Shown here: positions 49,900-62,538 of the stretch, one piece after another
Layout: the number at the start of each line of letters is the position of its first letter
Position numbering within the stretch: the first letter of the stretch is position 1
From: Campylorhamphus procurvoides
Lineage: Eukaryota; Chordata; Aves; Passeriformes; Dendrocolaptidae
Length of the DNA stretch: 64,000 nt
Assembly (NCBI GenBank): GCA_013396655.1
Contig: WBMV01005060.1
Span: 558,001-622,000 of the forward strand
Direction: 5' to 3'
Notes under the pieces: generated by a model
The model's input: the letters and a program-made list of their open reading frames with translations, nothing else
Databases searched by the model: none
What the model was told of the DNA's origin: nothing
Position numbers and translations under genes: made by a program

Positions 49900-52800
49900 T
49901 TCTAAGGGGGGAAAAAGCCTTAAAACCGGAAGAGGACAGGAATAGATGTGCTCAGTGATTTGTTAGTCTTAAGTGCAAACTTTCTCAGATACAAAGGAAG
50001 GATTCTAACTTCACTGGTGCCTTTATCTCATTGCTGCTTTTCTGGAATATGCTGCCCTGATTCCCCCGCAGAGGCTGGCAGTGTGTGATACAGCAGATGC
50101 TGAACCTTTTAAGTCTTTGACAGTTAACATTTTTTTCATAAATTGTAACAGTAAGCCCAAACACTCTGTTTCATGTTTATGCTGCCTCATTTAGATGAAC
50201 CTGCTTCTTCAACAGGAACACAGAAGAAAAATAGTCAAACTAATTCAGTTCTGCATTATTTGCCTGGCAACCTGTTTTTTAGAAGATCCTGGAACATTTT
50301 GACAACTCTGAGAAGAAGGGAGAGAGACCCTTAACACTGCTGAGCACAAAACATCTTCCCTCCAGATGTGCATGCTCTGCTGGGGACAGCATCAAGTGAA
50401 TTGATGCCTCCTTCTCTATCATTTCTCTTAGCAGAGGTGGGACAGACCTGTGAGCAGCAAGTCCTGTTCGTCAGTGGGCTCAGCTTCCTCAAAGATTCAT
50501 AGGGCAAAAATCTGACTAAAATACTTCTAGAAGAGTACCTGTTAAAGATTTATGCTTACTACAGGTATCTGGCTTTCTAGAGAGTCAGTGGACAAACCAA
50601 GAGTGCCTTAAAAAGGCATCTGGTCCTAAATAGCACCCCTTAGAAGCGATTACAATGAGAATACATGTAAGGAAGACACAGTTAGCCCAGATCCTGCTAA
50701 ACTATTCTGGGGAAGCATCTAAAGTACACTACTGTCCTTCTCCTGGCAGGATCACAACACTGCTTTTCTGCTACTATTGTGCTTCCAAAAAACTCTCCCT
50801 AAACATCACCCTTAACACTGCTTCCATAAAGAAAAAAAATATATAGAAAAAGAAAAACAATCCATTTTATTTATGCAATTAAAAAGTACTGTTTTTTCCT
50901 TGAGTAATGAAAATTCACTATAGAATATTAAAAAATGAAGCTCCATCCCAGAGACAGCAATGGGAAATGGGGCCAAGAGTAGTGTTTCAATGCAGCCAGA
51001 ATTTGATACTAATTAACAGCAATGTAAGAAATTAAAGGGTAAATGGACCTATTAGATAATCTACTAAGAATACTGTCCATAAAGAAACAGCTTTTCTAAC
51101 AGTCAAATGATGTATCATATGGCACAGTCACTCTGAATCCCAAAGCTGTCCATCCTTAGAGGCTGTAGTGTTTCTTAGTGAAAAATAAGCCAAGACACAG
51201 ATTTCAAGGCAGATGGAATGCAGCTTCCAGGAACTCAGTTTGCAAAGATTAAGGGGCAAATAATTGGGTCCTTTCCACAGCTGGATCACAGTGAATCTTG
51301 GGCTGCCAAAACAGGATTTGGAGTGGATCCATGGTAGATTCATTTTTGCCCTTAAACTTTCCCGTACTTTTCCACATCATCATCATCTCAGTGAAATAAG
51401 TTCATCTGTTTCCCTGCCCAGCCCAGAAGGTGCTGGTGTTTTCCATTTCCATTAAAAGCACAAACATATGATGTATGAAAAATTCATAATGAGAATCAGT
51501 GGTGATACAGCCAAACTGAGAATGCAGAAGATACTGTGGAAATATCCATGTGATTTCCCAAAAAGGGATGATGGGACAGTGGCCTGATGACTGTTACTGT
51601 GAAAACAAAGCAAGTCTCCTATGAAACACATCCCTACTGTGCAGATCATCACTTAAAAACTCGACTTCAAGGAACCAGTTAGCTTGAGTATTAATAAACC
51701 CAAACTTTATTTTTTATATGCCAAAAAACCCCATTAGGATAAAAGTACTAAATCCAGGTTTCATTTACGTCATACTGCAGTAATTACAATTAAGGAGAAA
51801 GTTTCCTCTGGTGCAGTGGGTGGAGGAGTGATGTGCTCTCCCTGGGCTCTGGCACCAGTGCAATACTTGTCCTTGGAAATGCAGAACTTTTTCCAACTGT
51901 GATTTTACTTCAGAATAATTCAGGCTCCTTTGAGGGATGCCAAGGGGTTTTCACAATGAGTTCTGGGAGCCCTGGCCAAAAAAGGAAACTATTAACTATT
52001 GTAAAAGTTATTTTAATGAAAAGAAGGACAGCCATCCCAGAAATGTCCTGTATCATTTTCTTGAGAGGACTCACGAATCCCTAGGAATGTCAAGGATTTT
52101 TTTGCTTGAGGAAAGACAATATTCCAAAAGATGTTTCTAATATTCAGAGATTGAATTTCAGAGACTGATTATCACTGTTATACAAAGGACTTTTAAGGGA
52201 AACCTTGTGTAGACAAGATGCAATTATTGCCCAGTTTTCCTCCTATTTCATCACATCATGGCTTCTTTGCTTTAACACCAGTTTTTAGTTGCTTCTAGGT
52301 GTTACAAGCAGTTTTCCCATAGCAAAATACAAGAATTGTGAAGTCCCTAAAACCTCTGAATGTCAGAAGTGATACAAGTGAAAAGCTTATTCTGTGCTTG
52401 CTTGGTATATTACACTCCTTCCCTCTATCCCTAAATATCTGCTACCCATCACTGTCAGAGGTGGATGTTCAGCCAGATGAATCACTTGAGTGAGCTAACA
52501 CTGCAGTTCATCATTTACCAGCCCAGAGCAATGGGTTTTTACACCTATCCGGACTTGTTAGCTGGCTAACCCAGACAATTGCTCCTGGATCTTTTCTTTC
52601 AGTCTGCAGAAATATGTTAGCAGACACGATGGCTTAAGAGGGAAGGGCAGAACAAATGCAAATATTCAAAATGGTCTTTTGTTGCCATGGGGTAAAGTCA
52701 ATAAAAGTTTATTTCAGACAAGGCTAATCTGCAACCAAAAAAACCCAGCTACATGATGGGACTGTGCTTTTTTGCACTTTCAAGGTGTCTTCTGACAAAG

Positions 52801-53249
52801 CCTTCCCCCCACTTTGCCAATACATAAAACCAGGCTGGATTCTGTTCTGAACCCCTGCGAAGGAGGGAAGACAAACAGAAATGAGTCACTCAAGCAGCTC
52901 AAAGGCTGCGTTTGAAGAGCCCTGCTGCAGGCCAGGTTCACAATGCTCAGTATTAGAAACACAGGATGCAATGGTGGGCAGCTGAAGGAAACAGCCAAAG
53001 CTCCAATGACCCTTCATCTTTAACTTGTAAACAATGCAAATAGATACAAAGGTTAATGAAAATGACTACTGAGGCTGAGAATGTAATTTTCACCGCTCTA
53101 AAGCTATGACTTGTGAAGTAATTATTGGTGTTGTATAAGACCAGTCCTGGTGGAATGACTACATACAGCTCATTCGCTGTGTATGGCCCAGCTACAGCAA
53201 ACCCACTGATGAAATATAGCTTCCCTCCAACAGACAGCACCCTGTAAAC

Positions 53250-53267
53250 ACATACACACACACACAC
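53250..53267. repeat. (CA)n microsatellite
   Basis: About eight CA units with one TA interruption. Confidence 0.9.
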
Positions 53268-56200
53268 TCTGCAATGATTGAGTTTTTATTGCCCAACTAA
53301 CTCCACAGAAAAAAAGCTGAGCAATTCTGCAGCCTGGAAATGAAGAATCTACTGTGATTTGATGTGAAGTTCCTTAAATCTCGTCTTTATAGGAGCTCCA
53401 GTATGCATTTCACACATCTTAAAGAATGTAGATATCACTTGTGCAACAACAGACTGTGATTAATATGAGAACTAAATCTGCAAATACTGAATTTAAATCC
53501 ATTCTTCAGCACCCTAGCAAAGCAGGTAAGCAGACTGATTGTTGATTATTCTCCATGTATCTGTGATTCAACCCCAGATCAGTAATGTTTCTTTTAAAAG
53601 TAGACACCTGATGAATCCTCCATAAATTGAAAGAGCACATGGAAAATATAAGATTCGTTATTCAGAATATTGAGTAATACTGCAAGCACCACCAGGAACA
53701 AAATGCTAAGTCCACACTACTGTTTAAAGCAGGGACAGTAGCCTCAGGATATTTTTTTCCCATCTCCGAACTGGTGACACTGCTCTCAGGGCTCCTGCAT
53801 TTTGTTTAAATTCTGCTTTGTGGGATTCAAAGTCCTGCAGTGCCAAAATCAATACTCATGCTCCACCTGCTGCTCGCTCATCATTGTACCACTAAAGTTG
53901 TACATATATGCAGGTGATGGATGCTTTGGAAACTCCTATAAAGGTTATGAAAGCTCTGACTCATAAAAAAGGTTTCACCTGGTTTCTGACATCATACCTG
54001 ATTTTCACACCTTGCTTTTTGTTGTAAAAGCAAGTTACCACCTTACTTAAGTACACTGTGAGAGAACACAGGGTCAGCTAGTCAGATCTTTATGTAGATG
54101 CACTTGGGAAATTATTTATGCAGGTGTAAATTTTAAAAGATAAATTAGCTTAAAAAACTCTTTAAAAATATGTAAAATAATATCTGTGAAAAATAAATAA
54201 AGTTACTGCATTTATACCTTGTTCTTATTGCCAACAGCGTCTATGCCATTAGTCATTGGAAGCATAATGGCAAAAAGTCATTTTGGGTTAATATGTTGCT
54301 TTCCAGAAAAAAGCATTGTTACACTTCTGCAAAAAGTTCTACATTAAATGCAGAGCTGCTCGGCCTGTTGCTCAGTCACCCATGAAACCAAAGGCTCTTA
54401 ATTCTTGCCCTTTGATCTCTCGAGCCCTAGGTGGTCATACCAACTTAAAACTCAGACTGGAGCAGGCAGTTCACCCAAACCTTCCAATGTCTTAGCACAG
54501 ATCCTCCACAAAATAAGTACATTTTTTTCAGGTATGCTTTGATTCTACCACCCTAGACTTCTGAACTTCTGAGTATTTTTCTTCTATTTTTTTTTGAATC
54601 CTTGAAAAAGAAAAATTAAAATAAAGAGGAACATCTTAAAATACTCCCGTATGACAATAGTAGAAAATCAATGCAGTTTCCTCAGCATCACCACCCTCAA
54701 CTGCAACTTGCTCAGTAAAACAGCAGGGAGGTGAAAGCCTTTAAAATGGCAGGGTTTATTATAAAAATTGATGCTTTCAGTAGCCTTAGCAAGGAATGGC
54801 TGACATAGAAACAGAGACAGGCGCTGTATTTTGAAATTAACAAGACAGTATCAAATAAAGACATTCCGGACCCACTTTCTTTGTAAGAGGGAAAACATTG
54901 CAGTTTGACTATTCCAACAGATCTGCTATCACAGCATTTGTGAAATTTATAAACATACAATAGTTTTTATTTTCCCCAGAAAAGACAAATATTTGAACAG
55001 ATCCAAGTTGATCTGCTGCATAGTTTTAAAGCAGTTTTAAGGAAAATGAAACATAATACTACATGGCATAATCACTAGAAAATTAAAGACATGTAAACAG
55101 GTTTATCTTGTCCATAAAGACAAGTGGTGAAGTATAAAAATAACTGAAAATTTAAGATCGCAAGAATGTTCTCAAGGCTAAAAGCTGAGCAACCTTCCAG
55201 TGAAGATAAGTTCATACCATCAGTTGTCAGGGAAGGACCTGTACCATGACCTGTCTAACTAAAGTTCAAGATAAAACCAGGATCTATTCTAGCATAAGTT
55301 GCAGAAAGAAGTTTATGCCAAAATAACACAGCAGGATTAGAAATTGCCTGAGCCCCTGCTATGCAACAAAGGTCAGAATTTGAGCAGTGATTAGTTTATG
55401 CTGATACATGGATAACTGATGAGGTCCCAGAGGATTGCAGAAAAAAAATGATTAAAATGTTGCCAGACCATGGGCCAGGGCAAACTGCAGCAAAGTTGGA
55501 ATTTTTTTTCAGTGACCTTGGCACTGGGAATTTGAAATTGGTTCTCAGGTTCTGTTCAGTCTGTGTAAGACTATCAAAGCTGTACCAGAGCCTACTCACC
55601 CTTAAAGCACATGTGAATTCCTCTGAGCACTTCTGCACAGGGCCTGGAACTTGTCTGAACTAAAATACTGCATCCAGTGAGACACAAATTCACGTGACTA
55701 GTGAAAGAGCAGAGGGAATCAGCTACAGACTGCCCAGTCAGGGGAGAGCTAAGCAATATGGACAGTGAAATCAAGGACACGGTTCCCTTCATCCTCCAGT
55801 GGTCTGAATTTAAACTCTGAAAGCACCTGTTTATCTACTGTTTATAAGAAGCCCCAGCAGGGAGAGGCTGCAGAGGGCTGTCAGTGTGAGCTGGGGCCAC
55901 CCCCACCATCAGAGCTCTCAGTTTGGGTTCAGCAGCTGCAGAATCAAACCAGGGTGGCAAAGTGCTTGAAGAACCATCCTGGAGCTCACTGTCATTAAGA
56001 ATAGGATGGGTTGTGGTCAGGAAAATGGGATGGAATGAGGGAGGGAAATGAAGAGGTGGAGGATTAAGAGTTTTGCAAAAATGCAACCCCTTATTTATGT
56101 ATAATTGGGTCAAGATGGCCTGCAGAGAGCAAATGGAAGCCTGCTATCAACAAAATTATTCAGAGCAATTGAAATAGCATCTTCATCCATCTAACATGTG

Positions 56201-58545
56201 CTGGCATTACCGAATGTAGATCACCTGCACATTGAACACACTGGCATAAGGAAAAAGTTCTACTTCCTTAGCAGGGAACAGTAGGCTTGTGCTAGACTAA
56301 GAGTAGGAGATGAATGTCATCCCTTCCCAAAGTCCAAAGGAAAACAGTCAGTCACAAGGAACCTGGGATGAGGTGAAGGGTTGCAGAAGCAAAGCAGAGG
56401 CCACCAAAGAGATGGGCAAAGTCACGTGCAAGAAATAACAGAGATACCCGCACATGTTGTTCAATCACCACACCCTGGGGAGAAAAATAGAGCGGAGTTC
56501 ATAACCAATGAGCCACTTCTCTTAGAAACAATGTTTGTATGTTCGCATATATTTTATATTAATTCTGATACTCAAGGAATACCTTTAAGACACCCCAGTA
56601 TGATGGCAGTAAAGCTCTACTGTCAATGATAGGCTGAGCCCTTAAATAAATATTTCAACATAATGCAGGAAGGAAATCTGTTGGTTCCTAAAGGACCTGA
56701 ATGTGGTACAAAGACGAAACAATAAAATCATACAGAAGTACTTCAGCAGAACAGGTAAGTGACCAATTTTATCTAAAATCTAATCGAAACATGAAGTGGG
56801 ATTTCTTACACACCAAGTGCTAAAGTTGAGCACTTAATTAGACTGTCAAATCTGGGAGGACTAGAAGCAGATTAAACTTTGGATACTTATATGGAGTGAT
56901 CAGACACTGCAGTGCAAAGGAAAGATTAGATGATCATAACTAATCTAAGTTTTAATTAAAATTTAAAAGCAGACAGGTTTTGTACTGCCCACAAGGGACG
57001 AAAAGCTGAGTTACGATCAGATGGGTTCAAGAGTATTTTTTCTCATTTCTGAACTGAATTTGGTATCCCGTCTTTCTAAGGTTATTCTCAGCTTAAATAA
57101 AACTCTCCCACTTTAAGCAACTACCACTGAGGGCCACATTCCATTTGGATTTGTTGGCTGTTGGAATAGCCTCACAGCTTAGCAAGAAGTTTTCAGTGTT
57201 GACGAACATTTTCATTTTAAACTTAAATTTTGTGTCTTGCTTTCTGAGCATCTACTGCCCTCTGCTCAGGCCTGCAGGAAATGTCCCAACAAAGTTCACT
57301 TTGATGGAACAAAAGGGAAGAATATTTTATCAGTCTTTCCCACACATATGCAAACACATGCTAATATGTCTTGCAGTTTTCAGTGAAGACTGTTGGTAAT
57401 GTCAGAGCTATAACACAATACAGAAGATAATGCATTTTCCTTCCTGTGTAGGGCTGATGGACTTATTTATTAGGATTTCATTAGGTGCAGAGTTTAACTC
57501 TTTTTACATTTATAAATTGTTTGCAATTCATTTCTGACTTCCGTAGAAGTATTCACTATTCATAAATATTTTATGGAGTATTAAGGTGAATGATTTTTAA
57601 CTTAATGAATTTTTTAAACTGTTTCTTTTTCTACTGTGAATGCCTGGACCAAGTCACACAGAACTGACCTTAGCAAATATTTTCAGTGCATGATGATACT
57701 CATTACTCTTAGGAAATCTAGAGCTTTTCCTGAAGAGAGGATAAATATAATTAGTCTATCAGGTTATTAATTTATGGATGATAAGCATCAAATATGGTTT
57801 GTAGACTCTAAGTATTATTATTTAAAGAGAAAATGCTCAAACCTTTAAAATTTGCCTCTTTTTTTTTTTTTAGAAAAAAAAACCTACAGAAGACACCACT
57901 AGGAGACTGCTAAAACCTAAAAAAATTAAAAGTTCAATGTTTAACATTATATTGAATGTCACTGACTATAACATTATCAGAAATGAACATAAAGTTTACC
58001 TGGAAAGACCTGAAACTCATCAAACTATTGGAAAAGGCTGAGCTGGAGTGCTGAAGTCTTTTCAGTTCCTTACTCTCTCTACTAAGGAAGGGATGAAGGA
58101 ACATCTGAAGACTCAACACAGCTTTCTAGGAATGTTCAAACAACTAAAGGATGCTGAGGCAGGAATTTAGGCGCTTCCCAAAAGCCACAAATAAAATAAA
58201 AGGAACAAAAAAGGTAAGTAGCTAAAATATTGCAGACTCATGAGCCTCACACTTCGTCTCTGAGTCAGAGATTTTGTGTTGTTGGGTAGCTAAAAGGTAA
58301 AATAAGGAAAAGAAAATCTGAAGCCTCCCTAAAATAGTGGAGATACTTCAGCTAAAAGTGCAGTGCAGGTCTGTGCAATGCTTAACTAGAAACCAGACAG
58401 CAATAGGAATAAAGACTAAAAATGGGGGGAAAGTCTTTTTTTCCAGTCTTAAGATTGGAAGAAGCAGTAAAAGAAACCTTGGAAATTATTGAAGGGGTCG
58501 TATGATTTTATTATCATGAACTGCTCTGTCCATCCATGACCAAAC

Positions 58546-58585
58546 ACACATGTAAACATGTGTAACACACAGGCAACACACAGGC
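58546..58585. repeat. Hairpin followed by an 11-bp direct repeat
   Basis: ACACATGT and ACATGTGT are exact reverse complements around AA (58546-58563). Two adjacent copies of AACACACAGGC follow immediately (58564-58585). Confidence 0.9.
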
Positions 58586-58783
58586 AAGACAAAACTGAAG
58601 GAGAAGCTTTTGAAATATAGTGAGTACATGCTAAGAATCTGCATGAAAGAAAGCACAAGTGGAATTAAAATAGATATTTAACATCACTCAGCCTTTTCAG
58701 GGAACTGCTACTTTTGACAGAAGAATTCTACCACAGCCATGAGGAAAAGAATGAAAACAAGCAGAAAATAAAACCCCACCAAC

Positions 58784-58836
58784 ATATATATATATATGCA
58801 TATATATATATATATATATACATACACATATATATT
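58784..58836. repeat. (TA)n-rich microsatellite with TGCA and CATACACA interruptions
   Basis: About 50 bp of alternating T and A, broken by GCA at 58798-58800 and by CATACACA at 58821. The longest pure run is about 20 bp. Confidence 0.95.
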
Positions 58837-61800
58837 TTGTATAGCAAAGGGGAAAAAAGAACTTTTGTGGGAATTCACACTTGTCACTAAAACAAAGTAA
58901 AGCTTCAATCATGCCATGATTGTGTGAGGGACACGATCTATCTATTGAGGTTTTGTATGAATAAGATTAAAATCATGATTTTGAAAAAGCCTAAATATTT
59001 CAGAATTTGGACTACTGATTCAAAAAGCTGAAAAATATGTCAAACACTGGGTGTCATTAAGAGCTGGTATCTTAAAAGAAAATGAGGCCGCATAGATGGA
59101 GATAAAAGTTGTAGATGAGGAAATGCAATGACTATAGGAATAGAAAAGGAAAACAAATTCCCTGGTAATAAAAAAATGAGGAATAAAGCACTGGTAGTGC
59201 AATGATGAAAAAAAAAGTCCTGAGATGAATATGTAAATGGACTACAATTATAGAGTAATGGTACAAAATGGCATAATTAGTTTGGATATGCTATATTGTT
59301 ACTCACAGTTTCCAAAAGCAGCGTTATTAGAGAATATAGGAGCTAAAGAAGTAATCTCATGCTTGAATTGATACTTGCTGACATTCCGAGTGTGGGAACA
59401 ACTGATAAGGAACTGCAATTTGATTGCTGCATTTTCAAGTGTGTTTTAAGAACATATTACATACGTATATCACTTCAAGCCCAGTGTTTGCCTTGCACAA
59501 TGGTCCTGTGGAAGGTGTTAATTCTTTCTGAATTACCTTAAGAGAGTAAGAATGAAGTTCAGAGCTGCTTGTGACATTGTTAATAGGGGAACATGTTCAT
59601 GGATGTCCCAAAGACAAACACCTTCTGCTCTGAGCTGTTGCTAAGCTAATGCTGGGAAGAAGGCACCCAGAAGAAGACTGATAAGTTTGCTCAGTGAAGA
59701 CCAGAGAGAACAAGAGGCATCTGTAGCTTCTTCCACAGAAGGAAACAACACAGATGGCCCTCAAATTTCAGACCAGAAGGAGAACAGCAAAAGAGAGAGC
59801 ACAGAAGCTTCATGGGAAAGACAAAACACTAATGCAGAGGTTAAAATCCATGAGGTGCCACAGAGATCTTCAAAACCAAGGAAGCAAGGTAGGAATTGAT
59901 CGGCAGCCTTTGATATTTGCATTATATTATCACTAATTTCTATGTTTCCTTTGGAAGAAGAGCTGTAAAGTTATCTGGGCCACAAAGAATTTGATACATC
60001 CTGATCCCAGTTGGCAATTGTCACTGCTAGTTGACAGAAACATGACACAAAGGAGACATGCAGACCTTTTCTCCTTTCTATCAAACATATTAGTTAATGT
60101 GTTATTTTATCAAAAACACAAGTAAAAGCTCTGATTGATCATTCTTTTTAAACAAAAAGAATGTGATGCTATTGAGATAACATACATGTCTTCAAATAAA
60201 CCCCAATATTCAAATGATGCAAAATAAAATGGCTTTACACAATGGTGGTGTGGATGCAGATTAAATATATATATTAAAAAAGCTTTCCTTTGTACTGTCT
60301 AATATCTTTCCCATGATACATGGAATCTCTTTCACTTCTATAATAAATTCTTATAATTCCAATGCATTCTTGATAAATACCAATTTCCTGAAAAGAACAT
60401 TTCTCACAAATATATTATATGGCAAAGAAAAGTCAGTGCCATGTCAGATTATGCCTGGTAAGCAGAGCAGCCATACAAGGAACCAAATAGAAAAAAAAAT
60501 CTGTATTTTTTACTTCTATGCTATGCAACACACAGGTGTTCGAAAGAGGATTTCAAAGTGTATTTCTTCTGCTCCTTTATAAATAAATCTTTTTGCTTTC
60601 TCTGAAACTCATTCTTAGTTTTCTGAAGTTCTATTTAGGTCTTTGAAGACCAAAAAATGTCAGCGGTGCTTTAACATGTAACAAAGGCAGGAATTTTTTG
60701 CAACCTTTTCAGCACGTTTTTGTCCATTGAGCCAAAAAGTTAAGGCGGCGTGACAGCGATACCAGGAGAAGGTAAATATGGCCAGTCCCAGCTGAGTTCC
60801 TCCACTGTAGCTCATCATGGGGCTTACGCTTCAATTCCTGGCTTCAGCAGCCATCTAGGAGCAGAATCTGCTCCACAGACAGATGTCTGGAGCACGCTGA
60901 TGCCCAGGAAATCGGATATAAACACACCGCTCTGTGCCAAAAGAACTTGCCTTCATTTATATCAATATTTGAATTTAAAGAAAAACCTGCTTTCCCCTCT
61001 CTCTCCAGGTTACAGCTTTCCATATACCTCTGCAATGGTGTGATAATCACCCCACAATAATGGGCAAGAGTTGTGTTATTCCTTTTAAGTTAATTTCAAA
61101 ACTGAGCTTGTAAAGGTTTACTTTCAAGTCTTACCTTTGCTGCAGTAATAAATGATACTTCTCCTTGAAAAATAGTCCTGACCGAAAAAAATATTTAGCA
61201 ACCCCTTTGTCATTTACAAGCTGTATGTGGCAAGTCACATTCATTTCAATTTTCAAGTTAACTGACTGTAAATCATTTCCATTTTTTAAACAAATTTACT
61301 GTAAGAATATAAAATTATTTCTAGGAAAGTTATATTAATCAACTTACATTTAACTGCTTACAATTAATTTTGGACAAATAATTTTTTATCCCTGTCAAGA
61401 GCTTCCTAGGTTGCAAAGGAAGCAAATAAGAGGAAAAAAGTGCAATTTTTTACAGATAGTCTGTAAAACTGTTGCCTACTTCCGCAGCCCATGAGCCTCT
61501 CCAGAATTTCTTGCTGACTTGAGCTACATGAAATTAAAAGCATATCCTAGGTTTTTTTGTTCTCTTAGTAACACTGTTGATATTTGAATACCTTAAGCAG
61601 GATTTTATTAATAGAGTGAAACAAACTGCTTTCTTTGAAAGCCATATTTTGAACAAGAAGGTGTTACAGCAAATATTAAGTAGCAGCAAACATACTGAGG
61701 AATTATTTAGGGATTATTCCAACTCACACAATAAAAAAAAACACAGAAAATATTCAACTGATTTGTTTTTCCAATAGTCACACTGCTCACTTCCTGCAGC

Positions 61801-62480
61801 AAAGTGACAATGCTGTAGTGGAGTTACATTTTAACTAAAACAGAAGACAGAAGCTGAACGAGTGATTATTAGTCTAGCATGGTTTGTTTCTAATCCACGG
61901 TGTGCTGTCAAACCGGGCTAGAACAGTGTCCACAGAGCAGACAGCAAACACAAAAATATGACTTCTAGCTCTGGAGAACCAGAGGACACCAAGCACACAA
62001 GACTGAGAAGGTACAAACACTGCAAAACGCTTCTGTGTGCTTGGACTTCCATCATATTTTTTCTCTAAGGGTGCAGTGCCCACTCCCAGGGGCAGAATCC
62101 TGAGTCAGATGGGCATTTGTTCTGACTCTGTGCAAATCGCCTTGTTCTCGTGTCCTTAAGTTCCAACCACTGGTTAGGAATTATTCCATGAAACAAATGG
62201 AAATGCCTCTTGGAGTAAGCAAGCTGAAGAATACTACAGTTCTCCTTTATTATTGCTTGTGGTGATATTCAAGTACTATTTATACTTCATGCCTGAGTTA
62301 TAATGTCCCATGCTCAGACCTCCTGTCTCATTTTTCATGGTTCTGGTTTATAGGTCAATAATCAAACCATCTCCACAATCATGCTAAGAATCTCAGTGAT
62401 GTGATCATTTTGCCTTTACAATAATATCATCATGACAAGAAAAAATAAAAAAAAAAATGTAATCAATTTAATGCACTTCA

Positions 62481-62538
62481 GAAAATAAAAAAACCCAAAA
62501 CAACCAAAACCAACAAAAAACCAACTAAAACCAAAAAA
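62481..62538. repeat. A/C-rich low-complexity tract
   Basis: GAAAATAAAAAAACCCAAAAC followed by CCAAAACCAAC-type units, about 57 bp. Confidence 0.85.

Larger units (their letters stand above)
39831..53249. other. Intronic block, simple and old repeats only
   Basis: This block contains a CTCCTTATGTCA tandem array (45569-45624), A/C-rich tracts (45964-46026 and 49861-49899) and a MIR-like fragment (49741-49840). Otherwise it is AT-rich DNA with no recognised exon or RNA gene. Confidence 0.6.
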
